Translations under genes and position numbers: made by a program
Origin: Sphaerochaetaceae bacterium
Lineage (GTDB): Bacteria > Spirochaetota > Spirochaetia > Sphaerochaetales > Sphaerochaetaceae
Direction of reading: 5' to 3'
Assembly (NCBI GenBank): GCA_016302165.1
Contig: JAEDOD010000052.1
Location: forward strand, 1-11,809
Length of the DNA stretch: 11,809 nucleotides
Notes under the pieces: model-generated
The model's database searches: none
Seen by the model: the letters and a program-made list of their open reading frames with translations, nothing else
What the model was told of the DNA's origin: nothing
Shown: piece by piece, positions 1 to 7,451 of the stretch
Numbering within the stretch: the stretch's first letter is position 1
Layout of the letters: each line of letters opens with the position of its first letter

Positions 1-2
1 GA

Positions 3-533
3 TTACTGATAGTTGTAACCAGCTTCTACAGCCTTCAGGTTCACTTCATACATCTCAGGTCGCTTTGCAACAACCTTCTTCAATGCATCCTCCATACCAG
101 CCATTCCAATCTCAGGGCACTCCTTAAGGACCTTGCCAAGAAGAATGATATTTGCCAGGTTTGGAGTCCCCATATCCTGTGCCATCTTGGTGCAAGGGAT
201 ATAGAAGGCTCTGACATCATCCCTTTCAACCTTTCTCTCTATGAGAGTGGAGTCGACAAAGATGGTTCCACCTTTCTTGACCGTCTTCTCATACTTATCC
301 AGGGAAGGAAGGTTCATTACGATGAGGACATCAGGGTTATCGATAATGGGAGAGCCTACGCTTTCGTCACTGATGGTGACGGAGCAGGAAGCTGTTCCTC
401 CTCTCATCTCAGGACCATAGGAAGGAAGCCATGACAGCTCCTTTCCTTCTGAAAGGGCCTTGTATGCAAGAAGCTTTCCTGAGAAGAGAATGCCCTGTCC
501 ACCGAAACCTGCAATAAGAATCTGACTTGTCAT
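3..533 (-). CDS. 2-oxoacid:ferredoxin oxidoreductase, gamma subunit (VorC/KorC-like)
   Basis: This 176-residue protein is the gamma (catalytic-domain) subunit of a heterotetrameric 2-oxoacid:ferredoxin oxidoreductase, which interconverts acyl-CoA, CO2 and reduced ferredoxin with a 2-oxoacid and CoA in the cytoplasm. The glycine-rich start GFGGQG (residues 9-14) and the YGPEMRGG motif (39-46) are hallmarks of this subunit, and the length is normal for the family. Its ATG overlaps the beta-subunit stop as ATGA and has a strong GGAGGAG Shine-Dalgarno site inside the beta gene. It is the last gene visible in the operon, and its TAA stop lies at 3-5, so whether the operon continues cannot be seen. 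The family is certain. The substrate (branched-chain 2-oxoacid rather than 2-oxoglutarate) is inferred from the neighbouring aminotransferase and the alpha subunit. Confidence 0.93.
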   Translation of the reverse strand: MTSQILIAGFGGQGILFSGKLLAYKALSEGKELSWLPSYGPEMRGGTASCSVTISDESVGSPIIDNPDVLIVMNLPSLDKYEKTVKKGGTIFVDSTLIERKVERDDVRAFYIPCTKMAQDMGTPNLANIILLGKVLKECPEIGMAGMEDALKKVVAKRPEMYEVNLKAVEAGYNYQ

Positions 534-1282
534 GCGTTCTCCTCCTTGCTTCTATCCTTATAGACTCCCAGTGGATAGTAAGGGATCATCTTCTCATCAA
601 CCCACTCAAGAGCCTTCTTTGGAGTAAGTCCCCAGTTGGTTGGACAAGCGGAAACCACTTCGATAAGGGAGAAGCCCTTACCTTCAATCTGGTTTCTGAA
701 AGCCTTCTCAATGGCCTTTCCTGCATTCTTTACGTTCTTCACGTTGTTTACTGCAACTCTCTCGATGTAGTAGGGAGCATCCAGGGCAGAAAGAAGCTCT
801 GCAACCTTAATTGGATATCCCTGTGTCTTTACATCTCTTCCGTAAGGGGATGTCTGGGTTATCTGGCCAGGAAGGGAAGTTGGAGCCATCTGTCCTCCGG
901 TCATGCCGTAGATTGCATTGTTGACGAAGATGATGGTGATATTCTCGTTCCTTGTTGCTGCATGGACAGTCTCAGCCATACCGATGCTGGCCAGGTCTCC
1001 GTCTCCCTGATATGTGAAGACGATATTCTCAGGAAGGGATCTCTTGATTCCTGTGGCTACAGCAGGTGCCCTGCCGTGGGCGGCTTCAATCATGTCGCAG
1101 GTAAAGTAGTCATAAGCCATGACAGCGCACCCAACTGGGGCTACTCCTATGGTCTTTCCCTCGATACCAAGCTTGTCGATAGCCTCAGCCACCAGACGAT
1201 GGATAATTCCATGGGGGCATCCTGGACAGTAATGGAACTCCTTTGAAGTAAGGCTCTTTGGTTTTTCAAACACTACAGACAT
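530..1282 (-). CDS. 2-oxoacid:ferredoxin oxidoreductase, beta subunit (TPP-binding)
   Basis: This 250-residue protein is the thiamine-pyrophosphate-binding beta subunit of the same oxidoreductase. Evidence is the N-terminal YCPGCPHG motif (C19, C22), VGC at 51-52, the HGRA motif (69-72), and the TPP/Mg signature beginning GDGD (93-96) and closing with [12 protein letters not shown] (120-131). Length and motif order match four-subunit KOR/VOR enzymes, in which the single-chain pyruvate enzyme is split into separate subunits. The ATG overlaps the alpha-subunit TGA by one base (TGATG), and the stop overlaps the gamma start (ATGA), so the three catalytic subunits are probably translationally coupled and made in equal amounts. 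The subunit identity is certain. Preference for branched-chain 2-oxoacids is inferred from context. Confidence 0.95.
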   Translation of the reverse strand: MSVVFEKPKSLTSKEFHYCPGCPHGIIHRLVAEAIDKLGIEGKTIGVAPVGCAVMAYDYFTCDMIEAAHGRAPAVATGIKRSLPENIVFTYQGDGDLASIGMAETVHAATRNENITIIFVNNAIYGMTGGQMAPTSLPGQITQTSPYGRDVKTQGYPIKVAELLSALDAPYYIERVAVNNVKNVKNAGKAIEKAFRNQIEGKGFSLIEVVSACPTNWGLTPKKALEWVDEKMIPYYPLGVYKDRSKEENA

Positions 1283-2346
1283 CAGTTCCTTCCTCCTTCA
1301 GCCATCTTTTCCACGCTTTTAACGATTCTTTCCACATCTGGAATCATTCCGCCTGCGCGGTAGCAGAGCTCCACAGGCTTTCTGCACTCTGAAGCCAGCT
1401 TCACATCCTCGATCATCTGTCCCATGCTTAACTCTACGCTCAAGAAGCCTTTGACACGGAAGGAAGCTTCCCTGATAGGCTCAGTGGGGAAAGGCCAAAC
1501 TGTAATAGGCCTGATGAGGCCTGCCTTGATTCCCTTTTCCCTGAGAACCTTGATGGCATTCTTTGCGACACGGGCAGCAATACCGAAGGCCACAATGGCA
1601 TATTCAGCATCTTCCATAAGATACTCTTCCCATCTGGTTTCGTTCTTCTTCACTTCCTCGTATCTTTCGTAGCGCTCCACATTGGTCCTTTCCAGGACTT
1701 CCGGTGAGAGGTAGAGGGAGTTTACAACGTTGTGTGGCCTCTTCATCTCTGTTCCTGTAAGGGCCCAAGGCTTCTCTACAGTTGCACCGTGGCCTTCAGG
1801 AAGCACTACAGGCTCCATCATCTGGCCCATGGTTCCGTCAGCAAGAAGCATGGCAGGCATACGATACTTATCTGCCAGATCGAAGGCAAGAGCTGTAAGG
1901 TCAGCCATTTCCTGTACACTGGAAGGTGTCAAGACAATAAGGTGATAGTCACCATGGCCGCCACCCTTGGTTGCCTGGAAATAGTCAGACTGGCTTGGCT
2001 GGATTCCACCTAGTCCCGGGCCTCCACGCTGGACGTTTACGATTACAGCAGGAAGGTCGGAACCTGCAAGATAGCTGATTCCCTCCTGCTTCAGGGATAT
2101 TCCTGGGGAAGAGGAGCTGGTCATAACCCTCTTGCCTGTAGCAGACACTCCATAGACCATATTGATGGCGCTGATCTCGCTTTCAGCCTGGAGGAAAACT
2201 CCTCCAATCTTTGGCATTCTCTTTGCCATATATGCGGCCACCTCGGTCTGGGGAGTTATAGGATAGCCGAAATAGTGGCGACATCCGCTTCTGATGGCAG
2301 ATTCTGCAATTGCTTCATTTCCTTTCATCAAAACCTTTTCAGCCAT
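1282..2346 (-). CDS. vorB: 2-ketoisovalerate-type ferredoxin oxidoreductase, alpha subunit (VorB)
   Basis: This 354-residue alpha subunit carries the pyrimidine-binding and central domains of a 2-oxoacid:ferredoxin oxidoreductase. Visible motifs are GYPITPQTE (27-35), the acidic QAESE (53-57) followed by the SSSSPG stretch (77-82), [10 protein letters not shown] (105-114) and GGGHGDY (128-134). Length and N-terminal pattern resemble the VorB group annotated as 3-methyl-2-oxobutanoate dehydrogenase alpha in anaerobes. That assignment is from memory of the family, not a search. The gene starts one base after the ferredoxin-subunit stop, with a GGAG site inside the ferredoxin gene. A 2-oxoglutarate enzyme is the main alternative, but the branched-chain aminotransferase and acyl-CoA synthetase in the same operon favour branched-chain substrates. 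Confidence 0.9.
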   Translation of the reverse strand: MAEKVLMKGNEAIAESAIRSGCRHYFGYPITPQTEVAAYMAKRMPKIGGVFLQAESEISAINMVYGVSATGKRVMTSSSSPGISLKQEGISYLAGSDLPAVIVNVQRGGPGLGGIQPSQSDYFQATKGGGHGDYHLIVLTPSSVQEMADLTALAFDLADKYRMPAMLLADGTMGQMMEPVVLPEGHGATVEKPWALTGTEMKRPHNVVNSLYLSPEVLERTNVERYERYEEVKKNETRWEEYLMEDAEYAIVAFGIAARVAKNAIKVLREKGIKAGLIRPITVWPFPTEPIREASFRVKGFLSVELSMGQMIEDVKLASECRKPVELCYRAGGMIPDVERIVKSVEKMAEGGRN

Positions 2347-2347
2347 T

Positions 2348-2554
2348 TCATTTCTCCACTGTGATTACGCAGTCAGGACACATGGTTGCACAGAATGCAC
2401 AGCCGATGCACTTCTCTTCTGCGGTCATTACTGCAGGATTGTGGCCCTTTCTGTTGATCTTGTCCTTTGCAATGGCAAGTATGTGCTTTGGACAGGCATC
2501 AACACAGAGGCCGCAGCCTTTGCAGATATCTTCATTGAAGGTAACTTTTGCCAT
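2348..2554 (-). CDS. 2-oxoacid oxidoreductase delta subunit, 2[4Fe-4S] ferredoxin
   Basis: This 68-residue ferredoxin-like protein has two complete CxxCxxCxxxCP motifs: C11, C14, C17, C21 and C49, C52, C55, C59. It can therefore hold two [4Fe-4S] clusters. In four-subunit KOR/VOR enzymes this delta subunit passes electrons between the TPP active site in alpha/beta and external ferredoxin. Its place just before the alpha subunit gives the common delta-alpha-beta-gamma order. The Shine-Dalgarno sequence GAGAGG lies in the last codons of the preceding ATPase gene, three bases upstream, and one base separates its stop from the alpha start. A free ferredoxin is possible, but position and size fit the delta subunit. 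Confidence 0.93.
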   Translation of the reverse strand: MAKVTFNEDICKGCGLCVDACPKHILAIAKDKINRKGHNPAVMTAEEKCIGCAFCATMCPDCVITVEK

Positions 2555-2557
2555 TAT

Positions 2558-3205
2558 TCACCTCTCGTCAAAAATTCTCTTCTGCAGTGTAAGGGGAACC
2601 ATCCCCTCCCCTGCAATGGTTTTCTCAGCTGTTACAGCTACAACTTTCAGGCCACTGAGGCGGCTGAGAGCCTCTGCCTTTTCTGTGGTGGAGAGTATAT
2701 GGGAAAGAGTGGTTTCCGCTCCCAGGTTGGAATTGTTTATGATTCCGCTGAAAGTCAGGCCTGAAGCCCACTCGATTTCCTTCATGCACTCATAGGCGTC
2801 TTCCGCATTTCTTGTAAGGGGACGGAAGAAGTTCACCACATAGAACATGTCGTAGTCGTTCTCTTCCCTGATATATGGAGAAAAACGTCCCAGGGCATAG
2901 GCACCTCTTTCGTCTCCTCCAATATCCAGGATTCCGAATCTGGACCTGTCCTCAACGAGGCCATAGGCTTCGCTGGGGATGGCAGGCAGATCCACGCTGG
3001 AGTTGGCAAAGGGAAGGGCAATCACCTTCACTCCCGCCGCCTCCAGCTCCTTCTGGCTGTCTTTGGTACGGAAGTAGGGATTGACGATATCAAGATCCGC
3101 AATCTCCACCTTCTTCCCTTCTTCTGCAGCCTTCATGGCCCAGTTCACAGCCAGATTGGTCTTTCCCGACCCATAGTGGCCGAGAAAGAGTGTCAGTCGC
3201 TTCAT
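2558..3205 (-). CDS. P-loop ATPase of unknown role (MinD/ParA/CobB-like fold) inside the oxidoreductase operon
   Basis: This 215-residue protein has a clear Walker A motif, GHYGSGKT (9-16), a DLDIVNPYFRTKD segment (37-49) resembling the switch region of MinD/ParA-type ATPases, and a Walker-B-like ILDIGGDE (92-99). The deviant-Walker consensus GKGGVGKT is not kept. The CxxC needed by Mrp/NBP35 Fe-S carriers is absent; the only cysteine is C140. No membrane segment is visible. The gene overlaps the aminotransferase stop as ATGA. It has no convincing Shine-Dalgarno site of its own, so translation probably depends on the upstream gene, while the next gene's ribosome site lies in its tail. Tight embedding before the ferredoxin subunit suggests a role in assembling, activating or supplying the oxidoreductase, but this is inference from location only. 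Confidence 0.85.
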   Translation of the reverse strand: MKRLTLFLGHYGSGKTNLAVNWAMKAAEEGKKVEIADLDIVNPYFRTKDSQKELEAAGVKVIALPFANSSVDLPAIPSEAYGLVEDRSRFGILDIGGDERGAYALGRFSPYIREENDYDMFYVVNFFRPLTRNAEDAYECMKEIEWASGLTFSGIINNSNLGAETTLSHILSTTEKAEALSRLSGLKVVAVTAEKTIAGEGMVPLTLQKRIFDER

Positions 3206-4296
3206 GCTTTAAGTCCCAGAGGATATACCCAGCCCATGTAGTCTTCAACCTTACCTGTCTGCATGCCGTAGATATTGTCGTAAAGCTTCTGGGCAAGAGG
3301 ACCCACGTTTCCGTCTCCAACAGTGAAGTCCTCACCCTTGACGCAGAGTGTTCCGATTGGAGAGATTACAGCAGCTGTACCGGAAGCGAAGATCTCCTCC
3401 AGCTTTCCGTTTCTGCTGGCTTCCATGATTTCGTCGATGCTGAGCTTTCTCTCGCTAATTGGTACCCCCCACTTCTTGAGAAGCTGGATTACGGAGTCAC
3501 GGGTGATTCCAGGAAGAATGGTCTCGCTGTCCAGTGGAGCTGTAATGACCTCTCCATTGATCTTGAAGAAGGCGTTGGAAGTACCGATTTCTTCAACATA
3601 CTTGTGCTCAGCTGCATCAAGCCACAGTACATCCTTACAGTTGTACTTGATTGCATCCTGGCTGGCTCTCATGCCGCCACCGTAGTTTCCGCCAACCTTT
3701 GCATATCCTGTTCCACCCTTGGCGGCACGGATGTACTTGTCCTGGACGTAGATTCTTGTGGTGTGGAGACCCTTGTCGTTAGCTGCATAGTAGCTTCCTG
3801 TAGGGCTGAGGATAATGAGGAATCTGTAGTGCTTTGCAGGAAGCACGGAGAAGGAGACCTCATCTCCAAAAATGAATGGTCTGATGTAGAGAGCTGTTCC
3901 AGGTGCCTTTGGAACCCAGTCGATGTCTTCCTTGATGACAGCCCTTACAGCTGCTGTAAGAAGTCCCTCCGGAAGCTCAGGGATACACATTCTCTCACAT
4001 GTGCGTGCCATTCTCTTTACATTCATATCTGGTCTGAAGATCTGGATTGAACCATCAGCGGTGCGGTAGGCCTTCATGCCTTCGAACATCATCTGTGCGT
4101 AATGGAGGACACAGGAAGCAGGCTCAATAAGGAGCGGCTCATGAGGGACCACTCTGCCGTCATGCCAGCCAAGGCCTTCATCCCAGTCCATGGCAAACAT
4201 GTGGTCAGTGAAAAATCTTGCGAAACCAAGCTGTGTCTCATCCTGTGGACGTGCCTTTGGGTGAGTAGTTCTTGTAACAGGAAAATTGTATTCCAT
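3202..4296 (-). CDS. ilvE: branched-chain amino acid aminotransferase
   Basis: This 364-residue PLP enzyme of fold type IV transfers the amino group of glutamate to 2-oxoisovalerate, 2-oxoisocaproate or 3-methyl-2-oxovalerate, giving valine, leucine or isoleucine. The PLP lysine is K200 in the AKVGGNYG motif (199-206). Further signatures are MMFEGMKAY (69-77), the YIRPF segment (137-141) and a downstream EEIGTSN stretch. Size and motifs match the larger eukaryote-like BCAT group. The chosen ATG at 4296 has AAGGAG eight bases upstream. A GTG at 4317 would add seven residues and overlap the amidase stop, but it lacks such a site. The enzyme would consume or produce the 2-oxoacids handled by the adjacent oxidoreductase. 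Confidence 0.94.
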   Translation of the reverse strand: MEYNFPVTRTTHPKARPQDETQLGFARFFTDHMFAMDWDEGLGWHDGRVVPHEPLLIEPASCVLHYAQMMFEGMKAYRTADGSIQIFRPDMNVKRMARTCERMCIPELPEGLLTAAVRAVIKEDIDWVPKAPGTALYIRPFIFGDEVSFSVLPAKHYRFLIILSPTGSYYAANDKGLHTTRIYVQDKYIRAAKGGTGYAKVGGNYGGGMRASQDAIKYNCKDVLWLDAAEHKYVEEIGTSNAFFKINGEVITAPLDSETILPGITRDSVIQLLKKWGVPISERKLSIDEIMEASRNGKLEEIFASGTAAVISPIGTLCVKGEDFTVGDGNVGPLAQKLYDNIYGMQTGKVEDYMGWVYPLGLKA

Positions 4297-4316
4297 ATCA
4301 TTTTCTCCTTGACACA

Positions 4317-5117
4317 CTAATTTTTAGATACATTGTACAATTCTGACCGCCTGTCAGAAAAGACGTTTATGGAATTTCTTATACCATTAATTATGTTCAT
4401 ATCAAGATTTGCAGAGATGATATTTTCACCTCTCCCCTCCATGGAAGCAAGTACTTCCCCCCAAGGGTCGATAATCCTGGAGGCGCCGCCATACTCTGTG
4501 TCACCAGATTTTCCTGTGGAGTTGGAAAGCACCAGGAACATCTGGTTCTCTATGGCCCTGGCCCTGGTAAGGGTTTCAAGATGAGGGATCCTGGCTTTCG
4601 GCCACTCTGACACTACGAAAAGCACATCCATCCCCTCCAGCGCCATGGTCCTTGTAAGCTCAGGAAAGCGGATGTCGTAGCAGATTATCACTCCGCACTT
4701 GACGCCATCGAGAGAGAAGAGGGAAAGGTGGTCCCCCTTCTGGAAGAACTTGTCTTCGCTCATGGGAGAGAAGAGATGGGTCTTGTCGTAGGTGGCGAGA
4801 AGAGCGCCAGTGCGGGAGAAGACGTAAGAAGTGTTCCTCACTTTGTCTCCATCTGTCCTGACTACGCTGCCTCCAACAATATTTACGTCCAGCTCCCTGG
4901 AAAGGGAGGAGAAGAGAGACTTGGTCCTCTCCCCTTCCCTATCAGCCAAGGAATATAGATTTTCGTGAGGAAAGAAGCCCAGATTCCAGGTTTCCGGAAG
5001 CACCACCACATCAGGTTTCTCGCTTTCCACAGCCTTTCTGATAAGCTCCTCCGCCTTAGAGTAGTTTTCATCTGGAGAGGCGAAGGCCATATCCATCTGT
5101 ATGGAAGATACTTTCAT
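4317..5117 (-). CDS. carbon-nitrogen hydrolase, omega-amidase/MtnU-like
   Basis: This 266-residue nitrilase-superfamily hydrolase has the full Glu-Lys-Cys triad: E42 in VLPETW, K112 in YDKTHLF and nucleophile C146 in ICYDIRFPE. The later SEWPKAR and ARAIENQ segments resemble B. subtilis MtnU and omega-amidases, which hydrolyse the terminal amide of 2-oxo-acid amides such as 2-oxoglutaramate formed when glutamine is the amino donor. The start overlaps the synthetase stop by one base (TAATG), indicating coupled translation, with AGGAGG upstream. Beside an aminotransferase, removal of an inhibitory or reversible 2-oxoamide product is a plausible role and would pull transamination forward. The exact substrate cannot be read from sequence. 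Catalytic residues are seen, the family is established, and the pathway role is inferred. Confidence 0.88.
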   Translation of the reverse strand: MKVSSIQMDMAFASPDENYSKAEELIRKAVESEKPDVVVLPETWNLGFFPHENLYSLADREGERTKSLFSSLSRELDVNIVGGSVVRTDGDKVRNTSYVFSRTGALLATYDKTHLFSPMSEDKFFQKGDHLSLFSLDGVKCGVIICYDIRFPELTRTMALEGMDVLFVVSEWPKARIPHLETLTRARAIENQMFLVLSNSTGKSGDTEYGGASRIIDPWGEVLASMEGRGENIISANLDMNIINGIRNSINVFSDRRSELYNVSKN

Positions 5118-7387
5118 TAAAGTGCATTCCTCCTGATCTTGCCGCTTATGGTCTTTGGAAGTTCATCTCTGAAGACCACAACTCTCGGATACTTGTATGG
5201 AGCTGTGTGAGCCTTGACGTAGTCCTGGATTTCCTTCTTCAGCTCCTCTGTAGGCTCTGTGCCCTTGGTCAGGACTATGGAAGCCTTTACCACCTGGCCT
5301 CTTACAGGATCCGGGCAGGCTGAAACTCCGCACTCCAGAACATATGGAAGCTCCATTATGACGCTTTCAACTTCAAATGGTCCGATTCTGTATCCGCTAC
5401 TTTTGATGATATCGTCAACTCTTCCCACATAGAAGAAGTATCCGTCTTCGTCTCTCCATGCTGTGTCTCCAGTGTGGTAGAAGCCGTCATGCATAACTTC
5501 CCTGGTCTTCTCTTCATCCCTGTAATACTCTGTGAAGAGGCCCACTGGAGAGCCCTCTGAGATATCGATCACAATCTCTCCTGTCTCACCTGTCGGGACT
5601 TCATTGCCATCGGGATCCACGATCATAACCTTGTACTGAGGGCTAGGCTTACCCATGGAGCCAAGCTTGACCTTTGTTCCTCCGAAGTTTCCAACTGTAA
5701 GTGTGGTCTCTGTCTGGCCGAAGCCTTCCATGATCTCCAGGCCTGTGGATTTCTTGAACTGCATTGCAACTTCCGGATTCAAGGCCTCTCCTGCTGTGGT
5801 CATATGGCGCACCGATGAGAAATCGTATCTTGAAAGATCTTCCTTGATCATCATCCTCAGCATTGTAGGAGGAGCGCAGAAGGTAGTGATCTGATACTTG
5901 GCAAATAGAGGCAGAAGGTCGGAAGCGTGGAAGCGCTCGAAGTCGTAGACGAATACAGCACCTTCGCAGAGCCACTGGCCATAGAGCTTACCCCAGAGAG
6001 ACTTTCCCCAGCCTGTGTCAGAGATGGTGAAGTGGAGGCCGTCTGGCTCACAGCAGTGCCAGTATCTGGCTGTAAGGAAGTGGCCCAGGCCATAGGTATG
6101 CTTGTGTTCAACCATCTTCGGGTTACCTGTGGTTCCTGAAGAGAAGAACATGAGGGCCGGGTCATCTCCGCTTGGAGTGTCTGGAGTGCGGCGGAAGGAA
6201 GACTTGAAAAGTCCATATTCGCTGTCAAAATCCTTCCAGCCTTCCCTCTGTCCGCCCACTAGGACCTTAAGGGTAAGTGTGGGGCATTCAGGTTGGACCT
6301 TATCCACGATTTCAGCACAGTCTCCGTCGCTGGTGCAGACGATGGCCTTGACGCCAGCTGCGTTGAAGCGGTAGACGAAGTCGTGCTCCCTAAGCTGGTA
6401 GGTTGCAGGAATTGCAATGGCTCCGATCTTATGGAGAGCCAGCATGGCAAACCAGAACTGGTAGTGGCGCTTCAGCACCAGCATAACCTTGTCACCTTTC
6501 CTGATTCCCAGAGACAAAAAGTAGTTGGCGCATCTTGCGCTTTCCTTCTTCATGTCCAGGAAAGTGAAGCGGCGCTCCGTCTTGTTCTTGTCCAGATGGA
6601 TCATGGCAAGCTTCTCTGGATATTTCTCGGCAATGGCGTCCACGCAGTCGAAGCCGAAGTTGAAGGATTCAGTATTCTTGAACTTCACATCCTTCAATAC
6701 TCCGTTCTCTGTCTCTGTGCACTCTACAAACTTCTCGCAGAGGAGGTGACGTGAAGCGGAAGGGATTGGAGCGATGGATGTCTTCATCGAATACTCTTCG
6801 CTGTCTTCACCGTTCATGACCACAGCACAGAAGACGCAGTCCTTTCCTTCCACAGCTATCATTCCATGGGGAGTGGAGGAGTTGTAGTAGATGCTGTCAC
6901 CTTCGTGGAGGATCTCCTTGTTGGATCCTACCTGAACCAAGAGGGCTCCTGAAAGCACCAGGTCAAACTCCTGTCCGGAGTGCTTTGTAAGATGGATGGG
7001 CTGATGCTGCAGCTCATCTGAATACTCATATCTTACCCAATATGGCTCAGCAAGCTTGTTCTTGAACTTGGGAGCCATATTCATGATATCGATTCCTGTC
7101 TCCTTGGCTGTCTGCTGTCCCATACCCTTACGTGTGACAGTATAGGAAGTGAGAGTGGATGAATGGCCTTCCAGAAGATCAGTAATGTCTATGCCGAAAG
7201 CAAGTGCACATTTATGGATGAATGTGAATGGAAGATCCACTTCCCCTGATTCATAGGCCTTGTAGAGAGCAAGACTGACTTCTGTCTTCTCTGCCATTTC
7301 GCTTTCGCTGAAGCCCATGATCTCCCTCATGTCGCTGATTCTTTCAGCAATTTCCAAGAGCTGATTCTTGGCTGTTTCCGTCTTCAT
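5117..7387 (-). CDS. XRE HTH-cupin-acyl-CoA synthetase (AMP-forming) fusion
   Basis: This 756-residue protein joins three domains. Residues 8-73 resemble an XRE/Cro helix-turn-helix, 115-195 form a cupin (HLTKHSGQEFDLVLSG and EGDSIYYNSSTPHG), and about 245-756 are an AMP-forming acyl-CoA synthetase. The synthetase has the P-loop SSGTTGNPKM (416-425), GFGQTE (555-560), HTGD (638-641), GRVDDIIKSSG (655-665) and catalytic K750 in ISGKIRR, so it looks active. Its style recalls medium-chain/acetyl-type synthetases, which convert a carboxylate, ATP and CoA to acyl-CoA. The true start is the ATG at 7387, with GGAGG at 7394-7398. The open frame upstream to 7489 only runs through the T-box terminator. 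As first gene of the T-box operon it probably activates a branched short-chain acid for the oxidoreductase. The HTH-cupin part looks regulatory, but whether it binds DNA is unknown. Confidence 0.92.
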   Translation of the reverse strand: MKTETAKNQLLEIAERISDMREIMGFSESEMAEKTEVSLALYKAYESGEVDLPFTFIHKCALAFGIDITDLLEGHSSTLTSYTVTRKGMGQQTAKETGIDIMNMAPKFKNKLAEPYWVRYEYSDELQHQPIHLTKHSGQEFDLVLSGALLVQVGSNKEILHEGDSIYYNSSTPHGMIAVEGKDCVFCAVVMNGEDSEEYSMKTSIAPIPSASRHLLCEKFVECTETENGVLKDVKFKNTESFNFGFDCVDAIAEKYPEKLAMIHLDKNKTERRFTFLDMKKESARCANYFLSLGIRKGDKVMLVLKRHYQFWFAMLALHKIGAIAIPATYQLREHDFVYRFNAAGVKAIVCTSDGDCAEIVDKVQPECPTLTLKVLVGGQREGWKDFDSEYGLFKSSFRRTPDTPSGDDPALMFFSSGTTGNPKMVEHKHTYGLGHFLTARYWHCCEPDGLHFTISDTGWGKSLWGKLYGQWLCEGAVFVYDFERFHASDLLPLFAKYQITTFCAPPTMLRMMIKEDLSRYDFSSVRHMTTAGEALNPEVAMQFKKSTGLEIMEGFGQTETTLTVGNFGGTKVKLGSMGKPSPQYKVMIVDPDGNEVPTGETGEIVIDISEGSPVGLFTEYYRDEEKTREVMHDGFYHTGDTAWRDEDGYFFYVGRVDDIIKSSGYRIGPFEVESVIMELPYVLECGVSACPDPVRGQVVKASIVLTKGTEPTEELKKEIQDYVKAHTAPYKYPRVVVFRDELPKTISGKIRRNAL

Positions 7388-7402
7388 CGTTTTCCTCCAA
7401 AT

Positions 7403-7451
7403 AAAAAAACCCGTCCCAAAAGAAGTCGTAGTTCGAATTCTTTGAGACGAG
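7403..7451 (-). terminator. T-box regulated intrinsic terminator
   Basis: The minus strand from 7451 forms a stem of about 14 pairs, with 7451-7438 pairing with 7424-7410, one bulged U and several G-U pairs. Seven T residues follow (7409-7403), just upstream of the synthetase Shine-Dalgarno site. Its 5' arm overlaps the antiterminator 3' arm (7452-7441), so the two structures exclude each other, as expected for transcription attenuation by a T-box. Confidence 0.88.

Noticed and set aside
527..1246. Long plus-strand open frame of 239 codons opposite the beta subunit
   Set aside because: The minus strand encodes a clear TPP-binding subunit with conserved motifs here; the plus-strand product is rich in Cys and Ser with no family resemblance.
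530..2554. Calling the oxidoreductase a 2-oxoglutarate enzyme (korDAB)
   Set aside because: Subunit make-up alone cannot separate KOR from VOR; the aminotransferase, acyl-CoA synthetase and proposed Ile specifier favour branched-chain substrates.
2558..3205. Mrp/NBP35-type Fe-S cluster carrier
   Set aside because: The C-terminal CxxC needed to hold the bridging cluster is absent; only one cysteine is present.
3190..4050. Plus-strand open frame of 286 codons opposite the aminotransferase
   Set aside because: It is a mirror of the strongly conserved ilvE gene and has no recognisable motif.
3..7387. Reading the operon as Stickland-type oxidation of branched-chain amino acids
   Set aside because: The enzymes are reversible and could do this, but T-box control turns genes on when charged tRNA is scarce, which does not fit a degradative operon. 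Kept as the alternative.
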